From Absidia repens (lineage: Eukaryota; Mucoromycota; Mucoromycetes; Mucorales; Cunninghamellaceae), in assembly GCA_002105175.1 (NCBI GenBank), contig MCGE01000007.1:930001-994000 (forward strand): a DNA stretch of 64,000 bases. The letters run 5' to 3'. Position numbers and translations under genes: made by a program. The notes under the pieces are model-generated. The model did no database searches. It worked only from the letters and a program-made list of their open reading frames with translations, and had not been told where the DNA came from. Positions 44,627 to 55,307 of the stretch are shown here, in pieces (within the stretch, counting starts at the first letter, position 1; every line of letters begins with the position of its first letter).

Positions 44627-46481
44627 ATGCCATTACTCCATACCTGCAAACGACACACCAAGATCTTATTTGGCAGAAAATTTACTCAATCAACAAAGCA
44701 TGCTTACCATGACTATTACCTTACGAAAGCATTTAAAGGTACTTGAAAAAAACAAACGGCAATTGTACGTGATGTGCATTTTATGAACGTATATTTTTTT
44801 ATGCTTACACCTTTTGTTTATTCTAAATAGATACCAACCTCTTACGACTTCATCTAGAAAAAACAAAGCATTTGATTGGTAAAAATTCAAACACTGTACT
44901 GCTATCACCACTTTTGACGCGAGGGGGTGGTGAGGGCTCACTTATGTATATTTTGACAGAAAGACTCACTTGCTTTTTTTTTTTCTTTTTTACTACAATC
45001 CTTGCAAGGTGTACGTAGTTCTCGTGGGACAAGAGCTGAAAATGAAGACCGATACAGGTGCGTGACTTTACAACTACCTGAGGGAGATGCCTGCCGAGCA
45101 ATGACACGGGAAGCAAATAGGGCGTATTTTGGTATATTTGATGGGTAAGCAGCACAACAAAACCCTTCTCTTTTTTTTCGCCCATGGGGTTGGATATTCA
45201 GTGTCATTGACTATTATTTTATTATTATTATTACTTTCAGGCACGGTGGACCCATTGTATCTGATTGGCTTGCTACGAAATTGCACGAAAAAATCGAAAC
45301 AGTATCTTTAGACGATCTTCCTGACATTCTCTCAGCGTTGCGGGCCTATCGCGGCTACTTTCGCAGATTTCCCATTCCAGCCGTGCTACGAAATAGGGTG
45401 GACGAGTACGGTGTGCCTTTGTTATCTTCTTCTGACAACTCAACCACGGCCATATCATCATGTACCGATTTATCCGTTGAACAGCGACTGACACTTGGAT
45501 TCCTTCAAGCTGATACTGAATGTCTACAACACCTTCGAAATGGAAACAATGACCCTCACCAAGCAAATGAAGGATCTACTGGTAGTGTGGCTATTTTAGA
45601 ACCCCACGACAATAAGCCTTTCTGGGAAAGTGAGGCATATGATATCATCATTGGCCATGTTGGTGATACTAGGTAAAAACCGGTCTCCCCCCCCTTGCGC
45701 TCCTGTTACTAATATTATCGGCATACGAACTTACTTTTTTTCTCATGTATATATATTTTTATAGAATACTTCTTTGTGATGCCAATTCGGGTGAGGCAGT
45801 ACCTTTGACAAGCGGGGATCACCGTCCTGGGAACCCTTTGGAACACGAACGATTACGAAAATATGCTGGTTTTGTTACAACAGATTCTTGGGGCGATGAT
45901 AGGATACTAGGCATGCTAGCAACAAGTCGAGCTTTTGGAGATGCCAAACTCAAAAGATATGGTGTATCGGCTGAACCTGATGTTATACGACATACTATTA
46001 CCAAAGACAATCCAGCGGCATTCATGGTAAAGAAAAAGAAAAAAGAAAGGGTTGAATTTTTTTGGGGGGGTCATGATGCTGATATCGACAGGAGTGAACT
46101 CTAATGAATTTTTTCTTGTTTTTCTTTTCTTTTTTAGGTATTGGTTACTGACGGTATGACATCCATTATGTCTGACCAAGAAGTGGTTGATTTTGTAAGT
46201 GTCGACTAATCTCATGTTGCTGTTGTATTGATTCATTCAATATCAGAAATTGACCTCTTTTTTTTTTTTTTTCTTTATTTGTTTAGGTCAAAGAAAAGAA
46301 GGATCCCACTTCGTCAGTATTACGACTTGTAGATGCTGCCGATCAACTTCATTCCGAGGACAACGTGACCGCTGTGGTGGTTAGACTGAAGGATTGGGGA
46401 ACAAGGATGCATGATTACACTCAAGATCTGAGAAAATACCGGTTAGCTAACTCAAGTATGAGTAATAGGCAATCATGGTGA
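44627..46481 (+). CDS. mitochondrial PP2C phosphatase, Ptc6-like
   Basis: Seven exons (44627..44738, 44831..44878, 45009..45144, 45241..45672, 45765..46026, 46138..46194, 46287..46481) give 413 residues with consistent phases. The start MPLLHTCKRHTKILFGRKF lacks acidic residues and suits a mitochondrial presequence; a longer overlapping ORF from 44559 is out of phase with exon 2. PP2C metal-binding motifs are present in order: RGTRAENEDRYR, YFGIFDGHGGP, GHVGDTRILL, TSRAFGDAKLK, VLVTDGMTS and SEDNVTAVVVRL. Ptc6 in yeast acts in mitochondria on pyruvate dehydrogenase and mitophagy; the orthology here is inferred from the presequence and overall form. AATAAAATGC near 46544 may end the transcript. 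Confidence 0.85.
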
Positions 46482-46923
46482 TTGTGGTTCAGCTTTGTTT
46501 AGTTTGTAGTTTGTAGTTTTAGTTTAGTGTTTTGACTTCTTTAAAATAAAATGCAATTATAATTTCTTTTATGCACCATCTTCTTCGAAGACCCTTTATA
46601 ATTTGAAATGGAACTGAAAAAAAAAAATGTATATATGTCCTGTTGATCTGTTTTTGTCTTGTCCCTCTTTATAGTTTGGTTCATATAGAACTAGACCATT
46701 GATTTTTTATTTTATTATAGATGAACTCATTATATTGAAATATGCGGTATTTTGCATCATCAGAATATCATCATAGTTTACGCTGCCTGTTGCATTGCTC
46801 CTATCTCCGCTCAGGGGCATAGATAATAAAACTGGTGCATTACAATCGAAGTTTTGTTAGTGAATATTTAAAGCGGGTTCTTTAGTATTTATTAGCTTTT
46901 TCTATTTGATAGTATTGAAATTC
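46482..46923. other. intergenic region between the PP2C and GH81 genes
   Basis: AT-rich region with the PP2C poly(A) candidate and the GH81 promoter. No gene or repeat is recognised. Confidence 0.4.
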
Positions 46924-48963
46924 ATGATGATTTTGCGTCAACACATACAGAGCCAAATGATGATCATTTTTTCTTTCTTCTACTTCCATATCACTATAAT
47001 GTGCAATGGTAGCATCTTACCATCATCATCGCAGGCCAAATGTGAAACTCATATAAAATCCAACCACCTCTATTCAAAAATATTGCACCGCCTGACCTAT
47101 TTCGACCCATCCATCACCCGTTTCCACCACAATACATTTCCACTATCAATGGCACAAGCTTAGGCAACGGTGCAACCAAAAAGAATACGAAATCCATGGT
47201 AGTCCCTACAAACTCATGGCTATCCAATTTATTTTATCCAAGTACAAATAATATGGCACCCACAAACACTGATCCATATACCATTCGCATACTCGACAGC
47301 GCATTGGGGGTGGAACACCTTGGTATATCGGTAGTTCAAAAACAAGAAAAAATTCTGGGAACCTATCCTACTATGATGAACCATCCTACTGGGCGGCAAA
47401 CGGAGGAACCGGGTTACATGATGAATCAGGTTGTGGTAGATATGAGATTCGCTTGCCAGGAATGGACAGCAGCTTATCATGATCAGCTTACGGTCCAGGT
47501 TGTATCATGGGATCATTTTGGGGCGACGGTGAAGCTGTTGGACAGCGAAACTAAAGCAAACCGGTGGATTGAAACTCCACTCTCACGTGGGATGGCCTAC
47601 GTTACTGCTCAATATCAAGCGCTGACACCCTTGTTTTTCACACAACATGTTATTTTACATGTCGAATGTGAAAATAAAAACACCACTACGACAACCCGTT
47701 ATCAAGGCGACAAATTTAAAATTACCTTGAACGATCCCCTTGAGAGCACATTTATCATTTATGCCCTGAATGGATCCTTGTCACTCACATTTTCAGATCC
47801 TTCGACATTGATGGCTTCTGGTCCTTACAATGGTACTATTCGTATTGCTAAACTCCCAAATGATATGGACATGTCTGTTTTAGATCGCCATCGTCACTCG
47901 TGGACGACAGGTGGAGTCGTTGACCACACTGAAAAGCAAGTGGCAGGAATTGAAATCCCGCACTTTCATCCTCCATTAATTTGATCCTCTAATCAACCCC
48001 CTTTTTTTTTTCTTTCCTTCTTCTCTTGTAGTTCATATACCATTAATTGGAAGATACAAGGCAAAGGTGACCCATTACTTTATGCTTATCCGCATCACAT
48101 CCAGACAATAAGCAATGTAGAGCGTACAACACTTCGATTGGAATCGGCAACAAAGGGAACCATGTACGGTGTGCTTGGGACGCGATGGATTTTGCACGAA
48201 CAACCTTCAACGGCGACGACAACAAATAGCGGCAAAAATAGTAGTAGTAGTAGTAGTAGTAGCTCATTGATATCTTGGCTTCCACAACAAGCTCGTCCTG
48301 AATCATCGACACGGAATGACATTCTGAGGCACTTGGCCCACGAGATTGAAACATCGGATTACAATGAGGACACCAATAAGAATGACAACTACTTTTCTGG
48401 GAAAGCACTACAAAAATACGCCATGTTAGCCTTACTTCTCAACCGACCGCAAGAAACATCACTCCACAACCCGGAACTCGCACAACTGGCGTTGGATAAA
48501 CTCAAGTTTGCCTTTGCAGTATTTTTGGAAAATCGACAAAAGGACCCCTTTGTGTATGACCGTGTCTACAAAGGTATTGTGGCGCAAAGTGGCTTACCCG
48601 TAGCCATGGGTGGTACTGGCAACATACATGCTGCGTTTGGTCATTCTTACTACAACGATCATCATTACCATCAGGGATATTTTGTGGTGACTGGTAAAGG
48701 AACGCTCCCTCCTCCTCCTGCTCAAAACAAGCTAACGTGGATTTTTTTTTTGTTCTTTATTTATTTATTTATTTTAGCTGCTGTTATTCATTATTTGGAT
48801 CCTAGTTGGCGTACAAATGAAATCAGTGTTTGGACAAATAGTTTAATTCGTGATGTCAACTCACCAGGCCACGATGATGATGATGTCTATTTTGCTCCTT
48901 ATAGAAATTGGGACTGGTTCGCTGGTCATACTTGGGCAGGTAAGAACAAAAGAGGGAATTGGG

Positions 48964-48996
<33 letters not shown>

Positions 48997-49992
48997 GTCG
49001 AATGATTATGGGGTCGCTCACATGGCATTGCATTTACATATATATATATATATATATATACTCACTAGGGGGAATCAAGGTCAATGGTGCTATGGATGGC
49101 CGTGACCAAGAATCGGTTCCAGAATCTATCAATTTTTATTGGGGAATGAAGCTATGGGGTTTGGCGACCCATCATCCTTCTTTGGTACAATTGGCAAATT
49201 TGCAACTGGATATCATGAAGAGGACGACCTATGAATACTTTTGGATGCTGAACTCGAACAAGAACAGACACGCTGGGTTGGTCTTGAACAAGGTGGTGGG
49301 GATTCTTTTTGAACAAAAACTGGATTACGTAAGTTTGATTTTGATAGTTGTGACCTGGCTAATTTTGTTATTGTCTTTATATTATCTATTAGACAACTTA
49401 TTTTGGCCGGAATCCGGAGTATATTCACGGCATTCAACAATTGCCAATGACCGCTATGCTAGCCGAGGTCTTTAGGACACCTCAATTTGTAAGTTTTATA
49501 CTATTTTTTTTTTTTAAAAAAAAAAAACCAGCGCCATTGGCTTATTGCTTATCTTTTGTTGCTATTTAATAAACTATAGGTGCAGGAAGAATGGGATCAA
49601 CGGTTGGCTTCCATCATCTCCGATGTCAAAAGTGCATGGGCTGGGGTGCTGTATCTCAATTATGCCACGATCAATCCCTCCGATGCTTATCCGGCATTGA
49701 AAAAAGTGAAAATGGATGATGGACAGAGTCGAGCTTACTCGTTATATCTGGCAGCAACTCGGCCTGGCTTCTGCAGACGATGTAAGGCTATCCTATTAGG
49801 GCATTATTTTTTTCATTTACTTTTTTTTTTTTACTGATGAACTTGTTTGAAATATTTCTTATTATTATTATAGCATTATCTCGAGTTGTCTCCGGCATAT
49901 CATCATCAGAAGATATTACCATCAAGTCCTCCTTGCTTCGGCCTATCGATATATCCAACAATCAACATGATGATCGATACAATGGTTATTAG
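46924..49992 (+). CDS. endo-1,3-beta-glucanase, glycoside hydrolase family 81
   Basis: Eight exons are proposed. An N-terminal signal peptide ([18 protein letters not shown]) is followed by the GH81 beta-sandwich ([15 protein letters not shown]) and the catalytic domain: [45 protein letters not shown] and [20 protein letters not shown], whose Glu residues include the catalytic one. GH81 enzymes cleave beta-1,3-glucan internally and act in cell separation or wall remodelling. The intron at 47936..48031 is GC-AG (donor GCAAGT); other later junctions are canonical and in phase. The signal peptide and the GH81-like [20 protein letters not shown] are in different frames with no usable acceptor between them, so either exon 1 is spliced to 47164 or there is a frameshift. 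Confidence 0.85.
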
Positions 49993-50447
49993 CTAGTAGT
50001 TCTTTAATCTTTATATAGTATAGTGTAGTGTATATATACGTCATCATATTATTTTATAGTTATCTGAGTAAAAAAATAAATAACAGAGAGCGTTTATCTT
50101 GTATTATCAATACTTTATATGATCTCTTTTTTTTTCTGGGAAGGATGATGGATGTGTACAAACTTGGAAAATACCGAGTTTGACAAGTTGACTTTTTTTT
50201 TCTCATTATTTCAATTTCATTATATACATATTGCATATAACCGTGTACATGCTTATATATTCATTATTTATGGAAGAAAATAACATCAAGCTTTTATTGA
50301 GTAGAATTGAATACAAAACAGATCAACTGCATAAGTGGGTGGAAAGGGTGTGTGTGTAACAATGGGTAGTTTTTTTTTTTTTTGGTTGTTGTTTTTTGAA
50401 AAAAAAAAAAAGAAGAAATATTTAACTTTCTACATGTGATACATAGT
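49993..50447. other. convergent 3' region GH81 / acid phosphatase
   Basis: AT-rich gap between convergent genes, with AATAAATAACA near 50075 (plus) and TTTTATTGAG near 50292 (minus) as poly(A) candidates. Confidence 0.45.
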
Positions 50448-51542
50448 CTACAAGTCAAAAGGAACAGCAGTTTTGTCATTTTTTTTCAGAGTACCAAGTT
50501 CCCAGTTGTCTTCAATAGTTCGAAGAAGGGAGTAATGGTTATATTTTTTGCTGTCCGTCTTTGTATTCTTCTTTCGATGGAAATCAGGACCAAAGAGGGC
50601 AGTATATACTTTGTTGTTGTCAGTACCTCCATCATCCTCATCAAAAGTAACAGCAAACATGGTGTTTTTGTTGAATGCCTTATTGTTAATACGTCTTTCT
50701 AAGTATTTCTTGAACCATCTAGAAGCATATTTGATATTGGTGTCATGAGCATCATTCTTCAACTGATACAGCAAGAAAATATAAATAAATGTAAGTAATT
50801 TAGCGATCATAGAAATAACTTGATAATTTACTTACGTCTGGAGTATAAAAAACGAATTGGGGGACTTCATTATTCTTGATATCTTCGTCCAATTGCTTGC
50901 TGTTCACAATATTGGCGCACCGCTTCTTGTTTTCACTGATGTTCACAAAAGACATGAATGGGTTATGTTTACGAGCATAGTTTTTGATATCCATTCTTTT
51001 GTCGCAGTCACCGGGATAATCTTCTTGATACGATTTCCATGAAATTTTCTTTTTTTCCAAAAGATCAACAATCGTTTGTCTCTCAATGTCAGACTTGTCA
51101 TCTTCCTTGGTCCCTTTGGTATCTCCGCTAATTAATGCAATCTAAAAAAGGAAAATCAGGAACCAATTTTTTTGGGGGGAGTTTTGTTTGCTCGTTTGCT
51201 TACATAGTTTGGTTGAGATGGATGTGTGGTTGCAAGATAATGGGTCAGCAAAACACCTTATATTGACAAAAAAAAAAAACATGATTAGAATTATGTTTTC
51301 CCTCGTTCCCTCCTGGTACTTGTATGTGATAACTTACCATTATGTTTTTTGGGAAGAGAAGCAAAGTATTTATTCTTCATCACTTTGGAATAATCTTGAT
51401 TTTCGAAGATAAAGATGACAACTCTATCAAAGAATTTGCCAGGAACAATGGACGAAGAGGAAGTACTGGTGACGTTCTTTTCGGCACCAAGCACTGAAAG
51501 GATTGAGCACATACAAAGCAACAAGGTTGATAATATTTTCAT
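50448..51542 (-). CDS. secreted acid phosphatase / phosphoesterase family protein
   Basis: Four exons (51338..51542, 51204..51256, 50836..51141, 50448..50762) encode 292 residues. A signal peptide MKILSTLLLCMCSILSVLGA is followed by FDRVVIFIFENQDYSKVMKN, whose Glu-Asn is the metal-site motif of the phosphoesterase (AcpA/PlcC-type) family. LATTHPSQPNYIALISGDTK carries the conserved Thr-His-Pro-Ser and Asn residues; VFYTPDLKNDAHD and MFAVTFDEDDGGTDN supply later metal ligands. Fungal members are secreted acid phosphatases used for phosphate acquisition, usually about 400 residues, so this one is short. A phospholipase C activity is possible from family membership alone. Confidence 0.8.
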
Positions 51543-52369
51543 AATATATTGTATAAACGATAAGAAATGATTTGATGTGATTAAAAAAAGAAAGAAAGAA
51601 AGATACTAAGATGTTCATCCTTTATATATGCTTTTTCCAAAAATTAAAAAAAAGGATAATCAAGGGGCAATCATCATTTGCTATCCGAAAAACACCGTTC
51701 AAGTGCAACATTTAATATTTGACTTGAGCTTATATCTGGACAGATAATGATAAAAAGTGGTGTACTGTTGTACAAATTCAGCGGAATAGGTAAAATAATG
51801 AAATAAGGGAAAAGAACTATCTATGAGCAAGTAACTGATTATATGAAGCTTCCTTTCGAGGTAAGCGTCATAATTAAACCGAATATTGGTCTTTCTTTGT
51901 ATGACGCCACGTGAGCTTGAGCAAATTTCTACCAGAAAATCACTTCTACGTCTTGACTCTTTATTTATTGCTCAGAACGATATACATGAAATAAAGGATA
52001 AGAAAAAACTACCATATTTTAGATATATGTCTTTTATTTCATTGAGTATGTCGATCGTGCTGTCATCAGTGGCATGAATAAAAAACGTCAATTAGCGGGG
52101 TTTCATTGGCCACAAATGGTAAGGCGTAGGTCCGATCATCATCACCTAAACAGTGTTTGTGTGAATGTTTGCTTTGCGTTCACTCCTTAAATCTTAGCGT
52201 CTTTGAATAAGGTATCATTAGCGCTTTTGCCCATATAGTTTGTTCTCAAATAATTGATTTGGTGGCGCTGCAATTGAAATCATATTAGCCTTTCTTTCAC
52301 CAGAAAATTGATACTCCGGCCCGTGCGTTTTTTTTTATTCTCCCTTCCTTTCTTTTTTTTAAAATCGTC

Positions 52370-52625
52370 ATATTCCTTTGTGGCCTCGATGAAGTATTGA
52401 TCAACTTGGATTAGTGGTTAGAACTTGAATCAGGGGCATTTTGAAAAATGTAATACAAACATGCATGGGAAAACCCTGTCATTTTGAAAATGTGGTTGTT
52501 GAACAGTCCCTCCATTCTTTTAACCTCATCGTGGAGATTAGTATCGTGGAAATGTTATTAGTTTAGCTTAGTGGTAGTCGTCCTAGTTTATATCTATATC
52601 CACAATAAAATATGCCCTGTTTTTT
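52370..52625 (+). mobile_element. dispersed repeat family, copy B
   Basis: After a pyrimidine tract: CGTCATATTCCTTTGTGGCC, GATCAACTTGGATTAGTGG, TTAGAACTTGAATCAGGGGC, AAACATGCATGGGAAAACCC, then TTAGTTTAGCTTAGTGGTAG, and the end ACAATAAAATATGCCCTG. It is subfamily I, closest to the inverted copy at 53390-53600. Confidence 0.65.
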
Positions 52626-53389
52626 TTTTTTTATTACCGTTTACAATTATCCATGTCCTTTACAGTCTTATTATTTAAAGTCATGTTTTACAAAGCTCCT
52701 GTAGCCCAGTCTCAGCAGAGGGTCTCGCTCACACCGGTTTCATTTTTTTGACGGCAAAAGAAAAACAAGCACAGTAGTCCCTTTTAAGATACCGGTAGAT
52801 GTATAACTTGACTTTAATGATATGGTTCTATTAATTTTGCGTGTTTAATTGCGTTCGCTTACTTTTATCTAAATTATGTATCAAGGACCACAGGTGAAGA
52901 GGAGCTGATCTTTTTTATTTCAATGGGTGGCAATAGCTTGTTTTTTACACGCATTTACTTGTATTCCTATGGTTGTCTTTGGTATCCTCACATACTTTCC
53001 ACCTTCAGTTGCTAACTTTCTGTTGACGTAGTATTCCACCAAAACGGCATACTTTCCCTCCATCCCTCTGTCATATAATTTCAACGAAGTTCCTGCCGGG
53101 GCATCGCCCTATCAATGATAGCAGTCAATAATTTTGCATTGAATGGCTTACATGCTGATTATCATTGCTGTCGAATATCTTTATAAAATTACGAGAGGTG
53201 GCTTCCGTTCCTTCGGCTGGTGATAGTGGAATTTTCTAATAGGTTCTTGTCTCATGAAAGAGAACTGTAGAGTGGTTCTATTTTTATTTTATTTTCTATA
53301 GTACAATAATTATATGCCTTTACTGTTTGCTGCTGTCTTTTCTAACTGTGTATTAACTAGCACAACACTTCGACCTGACCGGTTTCAAA

Positions 53390-53600
53390 AAAAGAAGACA
53401 TATTTTATTGTAAATGCTGATATAAGCAATGATAATTAAACCAAGCTAAACTAGTCACGTCTTCATGATACTAGGGTATCACCATGCATGATTGTACATT
53501 ATTGCATTTTCAAAACACCCCTGATTCAAGTTCTGACCATTAATTCAAGTTGATCAAGGCTTCGTTGAGGCCATCAATGGATATGACGGTTTTTTTTTTT
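53390..53600 (-). mobile_element. dispersed repeat family, copy F
   Basis: On the minus strand it reads CGTCATATCCATTGATGGCC, TTGATCAACTTGAATTAATG, CAGAACTTGAATCAGGGGTG, a shortened middle with CATGCATGG, then CTAGTTTAGCTTGGTTTAAT and ACAATAAAATATGTC. It faces copy B about 760 bases away. Confidence 0.65.
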
Positions 53601-53638
53601 TAAAAAAAAAAGGCATAGATTCAGCTTATTCACTTTCA

Positions 53639-53667
53639 ATTGAGACGATGATAATCACTGTCTCAAT
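53639..53667. repeat. short perfect hairpin ATTGAGAC / GTCTCAAT
   Basis: An 8-base perfect stem with a 13-base loop. The same word marks the possible element at 16031-16145. Confidence 0.5.
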
Positions 53668-54189
53668 ATAAATATTAGTTTTATTGAGGACTAATAATTG
53701 TATAATAACAAATAAAATGATGGTAAACTAAAAAGGAGACGGGGGTAACTAATAAAATCGGGGGAAGTAGAAAGAAGAGGTTTCTAATACTAATTGAGTA
53801 AAAAAAAAAAAAAAAAAAAGTACGTGCGAGATATTGTCTTGACAATTGGATTCATTAGCGGTGGATACGTGAGCTGACAATTAATATACCATTTCCATAT
53901 TGTTCGCCATTCCATCCCCCGCTTTGATGATCGGCTCAATGGAAACCCTATTTAGTATAGTTCAGATGATGCTGTAGGACCTTTGCCTTCTTCTTTTTTT
54001 TTTTGTACTGATTTGGGACATCCCCGATTTCAAAAATGTGCGACAAGTAATTCTAGAAACACTTATGCTGCATATGCTTCGATTTGGTAAAAAAACAAAA
54101 ATCCTAATTACTTGATTTTTATTGTCCCTCTTTAAGCCGGGGCTAATCATCACTTTAAACTCTCAATTTTCTGTTGTTGCATTTTTTAG

Positions 54190-54221
<32 letters not shown>

Positions 54222-54499
54222 AGGGTATGGAAAGAATGAACAGAGAAATGATCAATATCCACTTTATTTTTAAGAAAGAAAAAAAAATCCCATAAACTAT
54301 GAGCTTAAAAATTGTTAATATGATATCATATTGAAATCTACCTAAAACAAAGTATTTCGCACCAATCCGTGACACACAATCAAAAAAAAAAAAAAGAGAC
54401 ATCCTCACCCCCCACTACTACCACCCAGACATTTCATAATTCGATTTTGGTAAGATTTGAATTTTTATTGAATGACTGACTGTGTAACAGACAAAATGA

Positions 54500-54539
<40 letters not shown>

Positions 54540-54727
54540 AAGGAAATAAGGAACAAGATATACAAGAGATACATAGGTTAAAGTAAAATAAAATAAATAT
54601 ATAATACAGAAGAAGAAAGAAAAAGGGGAGAGATAAGAAATACCAATGAGTGGCGAATATACTACAAACGCTTCATGTGTTGCTGTCGTTCCCATAGTTT
54701 TTTGTTGATCCGATAACATAACACATG

Positions 54728-55236
54728 TCATACAGATTCCATAATCCACTTTTCTCTTCGTATGCGGAATGACTGTTGCTGTTGTGGTTGCTGCTGCTGC
54801 TGCTGTTCTTGTGGTGAGAGTGTCGTCAAAGTGGATGATGCTGTCATTGTCGGCGCTGCCAACGATTGTGTTGTAGTAGTACTCGTAGCAGCAGGTGACA
54901 ATAAACATGATTCTACCAAAGGGTTTGTTAACGCCGAGATCGCTGCAATTTGGAATGGGTTGCCGTGGGTATGATCCTGATGCAACCGCAAGTCGATGAT
55001 TGTTCCAAACGAGTCCTTACATCCAATCATCGGACAGCTGAAAGGTCGGTCGTGTACAATTTCGGTGTTGCTGTTGCTATTGCTGTTGATATTGTCCAAT
55101 GATAGAGAATGTAACTGTGGCCCAGGTGCTGGAGCTATCGATTCAGAATCCGCCCTCGTTAAGGAACTGCCCATGTCCTTTTCCATGAAGCTATTGTTAT
55201 TGTTATTGTTGCTGTTGTTGCTGTTGTTGTTGTTGT

Positions 55237-55307
<71 letters not shown>

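Larger units (their letters stand above)
51543..54727. other. repeat-rich intergenic region
   Basis: No conserved gene was found in 3.2 kb. It holds an inverted pair of dispersed-repeat copies (52370-52625 and 53390-53600), a short hairpin at 53639-53667, and A/T runs at 53802-53819, 54189-54215 and 54499-54537. ORFs here are short and unsupported. Confidence 0.5.

Noticed and set aside
44559..44786. ORF starting MPAPFFFF before the PP2C gene
   Set aside because: Its frame cannot join exon 2. The overlapping frame from 44627 splices in phase through all seven exons; the Phe run comes from a pyrimidine tract.
52695..52745. tRNA-like or SINE A-box resemblance (CTGTAGCCCAGTCTCAGCAG)
   Set aside because: No matching acceptor stem, anticodon arm or B box could be drawn; the likeness is limited to one short word.
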